From Auricularia sp. M13 (lineage: Eukaryota > Basidiomycota > Agaricomycetes > Auriculariales > Auriculariaceae): a stretch of 64,000 bases of DNA. Of this stretch, positions 20,092-31,517 are shown one piece after another (positions within the stretch are counted from its first letter, which is position 1; every line of letters starts with the position of its first letter). The stretch is from assembly GCA_037042915.1 (NCBI GenBank), contig CM073199.1:2914001-2978000 (forward strand), given 5' to 3'. The notes beneath the pieces are model-generated. The model had not been told where the DNA came from and ran no database searches. It saw nothing but the letters and a program-made list of their open reading frames with translations. Both the position numbers and the translations under genes were made by a program.

Positions 20092-22478
20092 ATGTTCGTC
20101 GTCAACACGCACTCGGTCCACCAGCGCCGTGCTCCCAGGCTCCCGTCCTACCACCCATTCAGCGTCGAGGGTCCCGTTTACGCTCTGGTCCCTGAGCCGG
20201 CCCTGGCAGACCCTGTGCAGCTCGCTCGAGCACGTTACTTGCACGCGCTCGAGGAGCAGCAGGCCGCACGCGAGGCGTATACTGCTCACCAGCTGCGAGC
20301 CTTCCAGGACGAGGCCGCCGTGTACCTCCACCAGCAGCAGCAGCGTCGCCGCCAGGCTGCAATCGAGGAGGCCCAGCGAACTCGTCGTGAGCAGCTCATC
20401 CAGGCCCGTCGCGAGGAGGAACTCCGGCGTCGCCGCCAGGAGATCGAAGAACACGAGTTCAGTCAGGCCCTGATGTTGGCTATCGAGCTGGCTGCGACCC
20501 ACGTCGAGGTTCGTCTGTCGCTTCCATGTTCTGCGGCCGAAGTTAATTCGGATACTCAGCCTCATCACGTCGAGCATGCCCCGGTTCCCCCAGCCTGCGT
20601 CTGCGCCCATAGGCACTTGCATAGGCCGGTCAGGCCTGCTCCTGTGCCCACACCGCCGCAGCCAACGTCGAACCCCATCAGACCTGTGCCGCCGTGCCCC
20701 GTTCCAGTTTTCCAGCCCCGTGTTCGCTTCTCCTCGCCGGAATCCTCTGCAGGCGTTCCTGTTGCCTCGCCCTCGAAGCCAGCAGCCACTCCCGTCACGC
20801 TCAAGTCGGCGTTGAAGCCAATCGCGCTGCCTGCGCCCATTCGCATTCGCTTCCGCGAGTCGAAGGCCGAATCATCCTCGCTTGCATCGGCTTCAGCCCT
20901 GCCCCAGCTTGCGGCATCTGCTGCTGCTATCCGCATTCCCATTCGCGAGTCCAAGGGCAAGGCTTCCTCGCAAGTCCGTATCAATGTTGTGCCCACCCCC
21001 GCACCTCAGTCGCTCGCGCCGGCCGACGCCATCGCCGCCCTCTCACTGCTCGAAGCGGATCTCGACGCGTTGACGCCCCCGACGACCCCCGTTCCACTGC
21101 TCAGGCATCAGCTTAACGGCATCCTTGAGAGCGTCGATGCCATTGAGAGCGGAGGTCACGACGCCGTACGCGAGGTCCGGCGTGCGCTTGTGAGGCGCAT
21201 CGAAGAAGCGCTGGCTGCGGTCGAGAGTGACGCTGTCCCTGCCGCTACCCGGCGCTCTGTCGGTGTCACGATGAATGAGCCCACTGCCAGTCGCGTCGAG
21301 GTCAAGGCGGCCCCACAGCCTGCCACGTCCGCTGTGCACGCGCGTGCTGACGCGACTACTGCGTCCGTGCCCGTGGCATCGGAGCCTGATCTTGTTGGGA
21401 ACGTCGAGGATGTGTCAGCGTCTCAAGAAAGTGCTGTTCATACCACGACTGATTCCACGGCTGTGCTCAAAGGCTACGCCGTGGAGGGCTTCTTTGACGC
21501 AACGCCAGCTGCGCCATCTTCTCCAGCGCCTGCATCTACTCCCGCACCACCCGACGAGCTCGCGGCGCCAGATCCAGCTGAGCCTACTCTTGTCACCGAA
21601 CTGGCTCCTGTAGTCGAGAAAGACCAATTCATCGACAGCGCTGGCGAGGAATCCGTTGCGACGACCGTCGAGCAGCCCATTCCCGCCACAACCAACGACG
21701 ACCACACCTGCTCCTCCAACGCGCCTTTTTCCGCCGCTGCCTCCTCCGCTGTCGCCGTCGCTGCTTCCGACACAACTTCCTCTACTGCCACCGCAGAACC
21801 GATGTCGCCCGAACGTGCCTCGCCGATCCCCAGCGAGACACCGCTAATGGCGTGTACCCGCCCGCGCAGACCTTCGCCGCGCTGATGCATCCGGACGTCA
21901 AACCCAGTTCGGACGGCGAGTGGGAGAAGCCCAGCGTAGCGCTCAGTTAGTTATCTCCCGTGAGGTAACTAACACGTTACTAACATTAGGTGTTACTAAC
22001 ACTGTGTTAGTAACATTGTTAATAACAGCTGTGCTTATATAATACAATGTAGGTTGAGTGTATATCTTGGGCTTCACTGGGGTCAGGAAATAGCATACTA
22101 GAGGTGCTCTCAGCAAGCTCTGAGGTCAAATGTACATGTTAGGCTCTCCAGGACAGTTCATTCAGTTCCACACAGCGAGTGGAACACTCAGGTATATGAG
22201 GATTGGTCAGATTGAACACCTCCCAGGAGATATAGGACATTTGGAGGCTGTGAGAACCGAGATTCACTTGATGGGAGCCACTCAAGAGCTAGGCTCCCTG
22301 CTTCAGCTGGTGGCTCTGATGTACCTGTGAAGTTATTAACATGACCGGCCCCCATCCCTGGTGTTACTAACGTGTTACTAACTAACAAGTTAGTAACAAA
22401 GTTAGTAACTTTCGGTATCTAACTGAGCGCTAGCCCAGCGGGAGCGAGGGCGAGAAGAGCGACTATGAGGTTGTGTAA
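20092..22478 (+). pseudogene. BAG-domain gene, copy 3, frameshifted and interrupted by a MITE
   Basis: The frame from the ATG at 20092 (MFVVNTHSVHQ) encodes 597 aa with the same head, charged helix, linker and an intact-looking BAG domain (ADAIAALSLLEADLDAL, VREVRRALVRRIEEAL). Near 21852 one base is missing relative to copies 1 and 2. The conserved PPAQTFAA tail is therefore read out of frame and a stop follows at 21883-21885. About 45 bp further a 496-bp hAT-type element (21937-22432) splits the last codons. Beyond it the ancestral end SEGEKSDYEVV and stop resume at 22441-22478. A truncated BAG protein could still be made from the intact heat-shock promoter. Confidence 0.8.
21937..22432. mobile_element. 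hAT-type MITE, 496 bp
   Basis: The element has 14-bp perfect terminal inverted repeats, TAGCGCTCAGTTAG at 21937-21950 and CTAACTGAGCGCTA at 22419-22432. It is flanked by an exact 8-bp target duplication GCCCAGCG (21929-21936 and 22433-22440). Eight-base duplications and 5'-TAGCG-like ends are typical of the hAT superfamily. Next to both ends are many copies of GTTACTAAC or its complement GTTAGTAAC, which look like the subterminal repeats hAT transposases bind. No transposase frame is present, so it is non-autonomous. The perfect duplication points to a recent jump. Confidence 0.88.
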
Positions 22479-23559
22479 GCTGTTGAATGTGTTGAATTAC
22501 TTATCAAACTGTTACTGTATAGTGTATTATCAATCTCACTTTTCCACTCTTTTATTTAACTGCGTGAGGCTCTTTTACAGTATGAGGCAAAGGTGCCAGG
22601 TGTGATTTCACTTCGAGTTGGGTGGCGGCGTCCTCCGAAACCCTCTTCGTCCTGCTCGTTTATGAACACCACACCATATAGGCCTGCACCGATTCGAACA
22701 TTTCAGGCCTCAGCGTGGCGTTACATGTGCCCGCTTCTCTTGCGCCCTACTCGCGTGGCATGTCCGGCGCGGTGTGTTTTGTTTTCTTTGTCTTAACCTC
22801 GTAACATTCCCGAATCCCGACCGCCGCTATCGTGAAGTTAGAACATCCGAACGACCTGCTCGACAACTCGCCGCGATGTGTTCATGTATTCTTGGCGAAA
22901 TCAAAGCACACTAGGCGAAGCTTTGCGTCAGGGTTTCGTCGTTTCTGGAAGACTCGTGCTTCAGCGAGGCGCTTTTCTGCTCTCTAGACATCTCTGTTGA
23001 GCATGCAACGCATATGGTATATTGCTCATTTGATCAGTAATTGGCAGGGCAGGAGCCCACCCCGTTTTATCTGCACCGATGCCTTTGCTTACAGAAACTC
23101 TGCACTGCATACCCGACTCCACAAGTCGGAAAACGCAATAGCGCGGTCTATTCTCTTTCCCGCGGTGGCGGCAGCTATGTCCCTGCTGGAAGTGCAATCT
23201 GTGACATGCAGCTCTGTCGAGGAATATGGGTTTCTCGGAGCATCCACGCACACTGATGTCAACGCCTGCGCCTTGATTTAATCCGATTTTCTCCACGAGG
23301 ATATCCAGGCTGATAACTCAGAAGGAGCAGCGGGTTGAGGATTCAGCACCCGTGACTCCTTGCGCTGCACCATGGTTGCAGAAGTACTGTCCATCACGGC
23401 GCACTGCCCAAACGAGGTGCCGGGAGAGCTAGAAGCACTCTCAGCGTGCGTACTGCGTGTGCCTGGCCTTTATGGGGCCCAAATTCCCGTATAACTGGCC
23501 AGGAATCGCCTCCCGACTCCACCAGTCTGCATCCTCTCGCATTCTGCGCCTTCTTTCCC
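22479..23559. other. intergenic, no gene seen
   Basis: 3' flank of BAG copy 3 and upstream region of the seven-helix gene. Small frames on both strands lack domains, and no tRNA or repeat was recognised. Confidence 0.45.
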
Positions 23560-24799
23560 ATGGCGTCGAGAAGCACTCTCTCCTGGAGCTCGGCACTGCT
23601 CGTGCAGACCATCCTTGTTTCAGTGCTGTATGGTGCGAATTCCGCTTATCATCGTGTCAAGTCTCGTGCATTCAAACAGCGGCAGGTTTTGCCATAATGC
23701 TCTTCCTCGATTCGATGAGAGCACTGCTCAGGCGGGCCAAGACGCGGGATACGGTCAATTATCCGCTATTCATCTCCGCCCCGTTCCTCTTTGTATTTGC
23801 CACACTCGTAAGCACATCAAGAGTCTCGCTGCTCCGTGCCATTGACTTCTTGCCTTACGCCTAGCACGTGCTGGGCACATGGCTGCGTGCATACCGCGGC
23901 TTCGTCGTGTACGCTCCTGGGCCTGAAGCATACTGGGCCCTCATCACGACTCCGGAGAAGACGCTCGGGCAGGCAGGCCAGATCGCCGGCGTCGCACTCG
24001 CTGATGGCATGACGGTTTATCGGTGCTGGGCAATTTGGGATCGCAGGTGGACAGTCGTGCTCGTCCCAACGTTGACTCTCGTCGCGACTTTCGGTGCGTG
24101 CAAATCGCCGAACTCGAAGTGCAGACACTGCCTGACGATTGCGCCCTTGCAGTGTCCTCGGTGGTGTTTGTTACACTGCAGCATCACGTAGATGTGCAGA
24201 CGAGTATATTCAACCCGACGGTCACTCGATGGACGGAGGCATGGCTGGCAAGTAGCCTCGTCACGACGGGAATATGCACGTGTACGCCGGATCGCCGCTG
24301 CTGCGAAATACCTCCAGTGCTCTCACCTCAGACACCGCAGTTCTTATAACGTGGAAACTGGTCAGCGTGCAGAACTCGCTGCGAGACAGTGGGGCGCAGC
24401 TTGGCGCGGGGAAGCGGACCACCGTGGCATCGCGGGTAGTCATCATCCTCATCGAGAGTGCGGCTATCTACTCGCTCAACAACTTGCTGTATTGCATACT
24501 ATACGCAGTGAACCAGGTGCCCGAGACATGGTTCTCCGGCATGGTAAGTACATTGCCCACTGGGATCGATGATTTATAATGATGCCTAGGAATCTACGGT
24601 GGCGAGCATTACATTCAGCTTGATCATAGTGCGGGTGGACCGTGCAGTCGCAAATCGGCAAGTGATTGCGTCCTCTTCGATACCGTTGGCCAGTATGCCG
24701 CGACAGTCGCCTGGAGCGGTGTTCGACTTGAAGGGCACTGGGAAACGGAATTCAAGCTCTGCAACGGACAACAGCGACAAGCACGTGCCTGCTGTCTAG
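23560..24799 (+). CDS. basidiomycete-type multi-spanning (about 7 TM) membrane protein
   Basis: Six exons join in frame: 23560-23632, 23680-23807, 23865-24093, 24153-24281, 24332-24543 and 24590-24799. Hydrophobic segments include LLVQTILVSVLYAAGFAIML, PLFISAPFLFVFATL, VVLVPTLTLVATFG, SLVTTGICTYTAVLITWKLV and VVIILIESAAIYSLNN. The motifs GVALADGMTVYRCWAIWDRR and ITWKLVSVQNSL recur in a large uncharacterised agaricomycete family of opsin-like topology. The C-terminal tail after ITFSLIIVRV is polar and cytosolic. Ligand and role are unknown. The start was chosen because an upstream in-frame extension from 23446 is not protein-like. Confidence 0.75.
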
Positions 24800-25452
24800 T
24801 TTTTTGTAGACGCTAGAACTACTGTCGGAAATTTGTTACGTAGGCCTCCACCTCACAGACAACAATGAGTCAATGACTGTCCAGCAAAGTCAATTGATAG
24901 GTATCCTGAAGCAATAAAATACAATCCTTGAGCCTGCCAATGACTAGCATGCGACGATATGAGCAACTAATACATGTGCGCAGAGTTCAAATCCATATTC
25001 GGACCAAGAGTTACCGAGTGGCCCGCAAGTTCACATCTCAAATCTAGTCCCTTCTTACCCAGACATAGAGATAGCGTTGAGTCTCGCTTTTATATGGCGA
25101 GCCATGAGGAAGTGGATGGCCTGGCGGACTTGGGCGTCAGCCCGGGTCAAGTTGAACGCAAAATCAAGTTGAACGCAAAATCTGGGACGCACGTAGTCTA
25201 GCAGGAATTGGAAGATATATATCCCTAATACGGTGGGTATACTGATTGATCCAAGTCAGTGAAGCTGGGCGGGTGAAGAAATAACTTACAATCCGCCTGA
25301 ATCGATGAAGTTATTGAGCTTCGCCGGATGGAAGTCCAGCAAGAACAGCATCCCAAGTCCAGCGGCGACGACAGCCCGAGTCACCACAGACCAAGCAAAA
25401 TAAGTGTCTGCTCAGATGATCAGTGTCGGTTAAAGACAATCTCGATGAGATA
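24800..25452. other. intergenic between convergent genes
   Basis: Lies between the end of the seven-helix gene and the end of the LtrA-like gene. It contains a small tandem repeat at 25147-25180 (TCAAGTTGAACGCAAAA twice). Nothing else was recognised. Confidence 0.5.
25147..25180 (+). repeat. 17-bp unit repeated twice
   Basis: TCAAGTTGAACGCAAAA occurs twice without a gap. It is probably replication slippage and no function is suggested. Confidence 0.7.
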
Positions 25453-27806
25453 CTATGCACTGCTCTTGCCACCGCGGAAAATCATGAGGAGCAAGAGGGA
25501 AAACAGGTAGCCCGCTGCGACCAACGCGATCCAGCTGACCGGACTGATTTGCGCCTTCTCCACCCTGTCTAGCAGCTTGTCCAGATGTGTTTCCCCCTGC
25601 GTGAGAGTGGCATCCTCGAACGCAAAATTGGAGGAAGTGCCGCGGGAGAAAATGTAATCGTCTGTCTCTTTCTTGAGCTCGTCGCTCAGTACACCGAATT
25701 GCTGGTGGTGTGCATCAGGCTTCGACATCAAATGGGCGGCGCCTGTCAGTGGGTCGTACTTACGTCCAGTATCGCCTGTATGGCCTTTGCCAAGAGACGG
25801 AACTCTTGTTCCGAGTCAACGGTGTCCTGAGTCTCGCCTGGTCTTGTGCTGTTGACGGCCTGGATCTGTGTGAGGACGTCCCTGAGGTCGAGCCCGATTG
25901 CAGCAAATTTGGTCTTGAACTTGTCTAAGCTCAGCGGCACGGTGGAAGAAAAAGTTCTGTCGACAAAGAAAGCGATTGAATTTGCGAGATTCTGAAAGCC
26001 AAATACATTAGTGGGATGCTGATACGTCATAAGTCACAGAGTAGACATACGAGGGTCCCCATCACCGATTTCATTCCTGTCGTCGCGTTTTAGCACTGGT
26101 AGAGACGACAAGGACCCTTTCTCGGTGCTACCGACCTTCCAGAACTGGAGATATCTGTCATTACTGCGACAATATGAGGCGTAGGCGACGACATACGTAA
26201 TACGATGAGGAGGTGGGTGGCAAAATGCACCAGCACGATCAGCTTCTGGTGGCCCTCGCTCACGGTCGCACGCCAGTCAAAGCTCGCATAGTAAAGCATA
26301 AAGACCATCAACACCAGGAGGGCCATGCTCAGAATCTGCGCAGCGCTGGAAAAGCCAAAACCGACGGATTTGGCGACAGATACAAGCGGTGTAATGAGTC
26401 CATTGAGTCCTTCGCCTGTGCAAAGAGAGAAAACTCAACAAGTCGAAGTTGATGTGGGCAACGTTGCACTTACCCAGGATAATGGGCGTCAGTGCTGCCA
26501 ACCGCGCTGACATCGACCCGGGCCGTCGGATGCCCAGCGGCGCTGACGAATACAGCCATACGCCAATTTCGAGCCAGATTGCAACAAGCCAGATGAAGAA
26601 CTTGGAGATATTCGCAATGCCGCCTGAGAATCCGTTCGGGTAGGCCAGGAGCAGAAAAAAAGAGATGAAGAAGAGCACCGCGGAGGCTAGCAAGGATGCG
26701 ATGACCGCGAAGATGTTCCCGCCAGCACGATGCTTCACCAGCAAGGACACTGCGATGCTCGCCGGTCAGTGGTCGGCGGTGAAAGGAGGCTTGACATAGC
26801 ATTACCGCGGATATATTGGATGGCAAGCAGGAAACGAGTTATGCCGAACACGAGGGCGATGGCTCTGAACGCGCGCGAAATGTATTGGTCTTCTCTGCGG
26901 GGATGTGAGAGATGGTGCAAAACTGTCAGAACACTGACACTGACACTTGCAGATCAATGCCGTCTGTGGTCTGGTCGTGTGTTATTCCTGGAGTGCTGTA
27001 AGTAAAGCTGTGTCCCGCACTAGATTAAGCGCAGCCTGAGCACCGGTGAAGATATCAAAGCCTTCAGTGAAGCTGAGCGACACGTCAGACATCTAAACAT
27101 CCATTTTTGTAAGGGCCAAACCTGCCTGGACAGCGCAACAAATGCGATGAACTGGAAGACAAGCATGATGCGGTGGAAAACATCGTTCGTGAAGTACTAC
27201 GGCCAGCTCAGCAAACCAAGCCTCGAGGTCGAGTATCAAAACAAGAGATAGGGAACCTTTGTATCGTAGAGCACCTGGCATATCACGAGGTCAAAAAATT
27301 ATTCTCGGCGGAATGTGAGCTTATACGCACCTGCGCCGCCCACAGCCACCAAGCAAGGACAAAGAACACAGCATACGAGACAATTGCCTGCAATGGGCGT
27401 AAGTGCCTGCCCTGGCAGATACCAAAAGGCTGCCAACCCGAGAACCGTTAATTGGTGTGCCTTCTGTCAGGCCAGCGAACGAGACGGTCCATGCGAGGTC
27501 GAAGAAAAGCTCGAGCCAGTCTGGGGCTTCGTCGTCATCGGCCTTCCCGACTGTCTCCTGATCTTCTTCATCACCGAGGCCTCCCTTCCCCTCCGTAGCC
27601 CCGGCGCCCCCCACGGATTCGAGTTCCCCGAAGGGGGACTTGGATAACGGGATGACTTTCTCAGAGAGTTGTCTGTGCACCCTCTGGCTGGAAAGAGGCA
27701 AAGGAATGAGCGATTGTCTATGGACGCTGAGGAGAATTCTCGATACGTACTCATGCGGGTCCACGGGAGTGCTAAACGAACGAAAAATGCGGTTCCGAGG
27801 CGGCAT
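25453..27806 (-). CDS. LtrA-family (low temperature requirement A) membrane protein
   Basis: The ATG at 27806 starts MPPRNRIFRSF. After an intron comes an acidic region and then DWLELFFDLAWTVSFAGLTE, the signature first helix of the LtrA family (WLELFFDLVFV in bacteria). Many short exons downstream give further helices: VIASLLASAVLFFISFFLLL, KFFIWLVAIWLEIGVWLY, MALLVLMVFMLYYASFDW, HQKLIVLVHFATHLLIVL. A long soluble loop (FKTKFAAIGLDLRDVLTQ) precedes a last helix (SWIALVAAGYLFSLLLLMIF), with the stop at 25453. LtrA proteins are known mainly from bacteria and fungi and their transport role is unproven. Exact exon borders in the middle were not all resolved. Confidence 0.75.
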
Positions 27807-28314
27807 AAATGGGCACTGCGCTCAGCGCAAATGAACAAGAGGATGCTAGGGTGAAGGGGGTAGAGGCGTGTAATTCGCACGCCTGAAGCGTATATGAACC
27901 GCGGCTGCAATCCATGCTGTTTGACACAGCGACGCTATCATTCCTCAATTGCGGGAGCGAGGATCCTGGCATTGCCCAAAGACAGATACAAACACGGTGC
28001 CGATGTTCATCCAATTCCGGGCTCGTGCTACACAGTGATGGTGCTTCAAGAGCAATTGCATGGGAGCTAACCCATAGTTTACTGAAAGTGTGTGCTCCGT
28101 TGGATGCAGGACCGCCATGTCTTCGTCCTCTTCGTCATCCTTGTCGGGCGTGGAATGCTTGTGCAACCTGAAGTAACAGCCAGAAGCACGAGGCGAGGCA
28201 AACATCGGGCTTGTCGCGTATCTGCAACTACAGCATCACAATTGTCTTCACGATAAAACTTCCCGTGAACTGAGTAGCAAACGCGTTAACATTCCTCATT
28301 ACGCTTGCCTCGCT
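27807..28314. other. intergenic, no gene seen
   Basis: Promoter side of the LtrA-like gene and 3' side of the GH30 gene. Only short unrecognised frames are present. Confidence 0.5.
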
Positions 28315-30088
28315 TCAAAGACATTGTGAGTACCCTAGGCTGCGTGAGATGCAGTCCTCACAGAAATAGGCGGCGACTCACATTCATTCTGTGTTTTGCA
28401 GGTGCTGCCCGCGGCACAAGTTGTACAGCCAGTGAAACCTTTGGCAGGTACTCAGAGCCTAAATCGAAGGTCATACCAGACGTGCTCACCATTTCCACCG
28501 CACTGTCCCCATTTTGCAGTCGTGCAGCCAGGCGTTCCTGCCGTTGATGTTGGGACGGTAGTGGTTGTCGTTGCCGTTGATGTAGGGATGGTAGTGGTTG
28601 TTGTGGGTGTGGACGGCGTGGAGACGCTGGTCGACGACGGGGGCGGCGTGCTGCTGGCGTCACTGGACAGGATAAACGTGACCATCGCTCGCGCGGGCAC
28701 GCTAGCCGTTGCGCGACCCCCGCTGAGGCTCGCGCTGAGCGTGCCGATGTCGACCGACTGGGACGAGACCCAGGCCGCGACGCTCTGCGGCACGAAATCG
28801 CCGCCGGCAACGGCGACGCTGACCGTCTGCGCGGACCCGCCGTTGTTGATGACCTGCACACTGACCGTGCCGTCCGTGTTCCTGAACGCCGAGAAGCTGA
28901 GGCCGCTGCCAGCGCCCGAGGTGCCCAGGCGCACCGCGCCGGGGCGCACGAAGCGCGACCACTGCGCGAACGCCCAGAGGCGCTTCGACGCCGTCGTCGT
29001 CGTGCCGGACGTCAGGATGAGCGCGCTGTTCGTGTTGCCCGGCTCGGCGCCGATCCAGTAGAGGTACGCCGAGAGGCCCGAGTTGACAATGCCCGAGTAG
29101 ATATTGTTCGCCCAGGTCAAGCCCTCGCCCGAGCCGCCATTCGCGTACCAGTTATTGGGGTTCAGCGGGCCCGAGAGGTCCGCGTATTCCGTCTGCCAGA
29201 CGTTCCTGCTTGTGCGGATGGGACCGTTGGGCCTCGAGGAGTACGAGTGCGAGGTGATGACGCCCAGGCTGTCCTCGACGCCTGCCGCGATGAGCTGCTG
29301 CGTCATCGTCACTTGGTTGTTCCACCCTTCCGAATCGCAGCATGCGATTTGCGTGCTCAGCCCCGCGCTCCTGATGGTCGGCGCAAGAACCTTGATGAAG
29401 TCTGCGGCCTGCGTACCGCTGGACTGCATCGACGAGTAGGTCGGCCTACAAAGCACGTCAACACCAACGACTTTCAGTCGTCAAGACAGACGTACACATA
29501 TTCAGGCTCATTCAAGAAGCCGACGTGGGTAATGTTGATGCCCTCCTGCTGGTAATACTTGATGTACTGCACGATCATATTGGCATAGGCCTGCCGCCAG
29601 TCGCCCGACGCGCAACTCGCGCCGCTGACACCGCACAAAAAACCGCCATTCGCCTCGTTCCCGTTCGTCTTCATGAACCCGGGCGCGCTCCACGCGTCGG
29701 CGTAGAAGGTCGTGACGCCGTACTTGAGCGCCTGCTGCGACACCCACACCTGGCCCCTGTCGCTGCGGTCCCACACGTAGCGCGGCGTGCCGCTGGGCGA
29801 CCCGGGGCTGGTCGGGAGGATGCTGTCACCCTGGCCGCCGGAGCCGATGCGGTTGCGCAGGATCGTCATGCCGGCGCCCTTGGTCGTGCTGAAGAGCAGG
29901 TCGAGCACGGTCTGCTGCTGCGCGGCGGGATAGTTGACGAGGTCTGTGCCGTGCCCGAACGCCTCGGAGAAACCGAAACCGTCCATCGTCTGGAAGGTCT
30001 GGTTCAGGTTGACCGTCACCGTCGTCTGAGCGTGGGCGACGGCAGCGGCGAGGGTGACCACCGCGACTAGCGTGCTAAAGACAGCCAT
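28315..30088 (-). CDS. GH30 family glycosidase (xylanase-like) with C-terminal CBM1
   Basis: The ATG at 30088 starts a signal peptide (MAVFSTLVAVVTLAAAVAHA). A GH30 fold follows: FQTMDGFGFSEAFGHG, AGMTILRNRIGSGG, YADAWSAPGFMKTNG, the acid/base in HVGFLNEPEY, and the probable nucleophile in NVWQTEYADLSG. The beta-sandwich side domain follows (SFSAFRNTDGTVSVQVIN), then a Ser/Thr/Pro linker with an imperfect repeat (IPTSTATTTTTVPTSTAG). A CBM1 is rebuilt across two introns as KWGQCGGN, GFTGCTTCAAGSTCKTQNE and WYSQCL, with the stop at 28315-28317. Fungal members of this type mostly cut xylan, often glucuronoxylan (subfamily 7). The exact specificity is inferred. It is secreted and would bind cellulose through the CBM1. 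Confidence 0.88.
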
Positions 30089-30805
30089 GACGCGTGAGAG
30101 ACGTGGGACGGCGAAGGCGGAGAGCTGCTAGGAGGGCGGGGTATTATACGCCATACGCCAAATAGCAGCGGAGACGACGACAGTGACAACGCCGGGATGT
30201 CGCCCATACATCGTCAGCTCGGCGCATCGTCGCCGGCGAATCGGAGGTCTTCCTAGTCATAAGACATGATCCACAACCAGAAAATGTGTGCCTAGATGCA
30301 CGCTTGTACACTAGTACACTTCTTGCAGCGTGTGAAGAATCACCAATTGCCGAGCTCCGGGCAGAAAGAGGTGGGAGAAAATAGTTTGCGAGGTCCGAGG
30401 AAACTGCATGTCGACACACGTGGCACGAATAGCCGTGACCGCGACATGACCGTTGGAGATGCAGGCTTTAGCGGAAGAGAAGAGAAGTTTGGTTTGACGG
30501 CCGCCTCTATATTCCATCGTAGGCTGGAACGTACAAAAGACGTGTAGATGGCCGTTGCGTCGTCCATGGCAGTCATCGCCGCAGCAAGATGCAGTAGAGT
30601 CGAAAGATGCCATTGGACCAACATGAAGGTCAGGCATCGCATCCTGAAGCCGTTATTGCAGGATGGGGAGCAGTGCTTCGTCGACCGGGCTAAGCACATG
30701 GGATTCATTTGGGTCAGCGGAAGCTGAACACAAAATCACGAAGTAAGAAGGCGTACCAAGTAATGGCTGTTAATACGGCTGTAAAGTCTACACCATCTGA
30801 CCTTG
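30089..30805. other. intergenic upstream of GH30
   Basis: This should contain the GH30 promoter. A minus-strand frame at 30340-30708 is open but low in protein character and has no known domain. It was not annotated as a gene. Confidence 0.45.
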
Positions 30806-31090
30806 CTATAACTTGGGAGTCCTTTCTTTGGAGGTGGTTGAGCGCGTAGAATCACTCGCAGCGGCGTCAGCTGGAGCTGGCGGAGGCATCCTCTTTTCGA
30901 GTTGATCGGAAACCCATATACCCGCCAAGCTGGTGGCCCCTAGAAAGATACCAAATGCAAGGCGGCCGCCACGCCCAAGAGCTACGGGAATCGCGTCGAA
31001 ACAGAGTGAGTTCAGATTGCACGAATGTCGCGAAGTCGACACACATTTGTAGCTATCGACCAGCGATTTCTTCTGTTGCGGAGAGCTCAT
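30806..31090 (-). CDS. small single-helix membrane protein (73 aa), unknown
   Basis: The ATG at 31090 gives MSSPQQKKSLVDSYK. A 63-bp intron (donor GTGTGT at 31044, acceptor CCCGTAG at 30982) joins it in frame to SLGRGGRLAFGIFLGATSLA, one helix, then GIWVSDQLEKRMPPPAP and a polar Ser/Thr tail ending TPKL. The unspliced frame also stays open but would insert an implausible Cys-rich stretch. Size and topology recall small inner-mitochondrial-membrane assembly factors. No family was recognised. Confidence 0.55.
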   Translation of the reverse strand: MSSPQQKKSLVDSYKCVSTSRHSCNLNSLCFDAIPVALGRGGRLAFGIFLGATSLAGIWVSDQLEKRMPPPAPADAAASDSTRSTTSKERTPKL

Positions 31091-31105
31091 TCCAGTGATC
31101 GACAC

Positions 31106-31517
31106 GTCGGATAATGGACGCGAATCGTTAGACAGTTAAGCACGTGCAAGACGAGGAGCAATTCAAGTTCAACGCGTCAAACTCCGACGTTTGTACGTAT
31201 ACCTTGTCCAGCCCGTCCCGAACGGAAGATGTGTCGAATTCTCTCTGCCTGACTGCTATGCTTGTGCCTGCATAAAGCGTTCAATGTCTGTCTTGTCCTC
31301 GGCCGCATTGTCCTGCTGCTGCAGGTGTCGGCGCATCTCATCGCGTAGTCGGGACACGGCGCGTGCACTCGCGCATCCTGTCACCTTGCTTTGGCTCTGA
31401 ACCACGGAAATTACTTTCATGGGCGTACTCATCAGAAGTTGAGCTTTAGTTTATCTCATTGCTCGCATCGTCTGGAATAATTCTACATGCGCTGGACACT
31501 GACTAGCCTCTGGCCCA
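31106..31517. other. intergenic, no gene seen
   Basis: Short stretch between the small membrane protein gene and the GH45 stop. No gene-like frame was recognised. Confidence 0.5.

Larger units (their letters stand above)
16135..22478. repeat. inverted segmental duplication of the BAG gene and its promoter
   Basis: BAG copies 2 (minus) and 3 (plus) are arranged head to head. Homology covers the coding regions and the promoters back through TATA box and heat-shock element. It continues past the element to about 18500 in one arm and about 19700 in the other: compare the TCTTCA-CCTCACAGC and AAGGTTAA blocks in each. The roughly 1.2-kb spacer holds a DnaJ-type zinc-finger gene and an F-box fragment. 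Promoter DNA between element and ATG is almost identical in the two arms, so duplication or gene conversion was recent. Confidence 0.8.
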
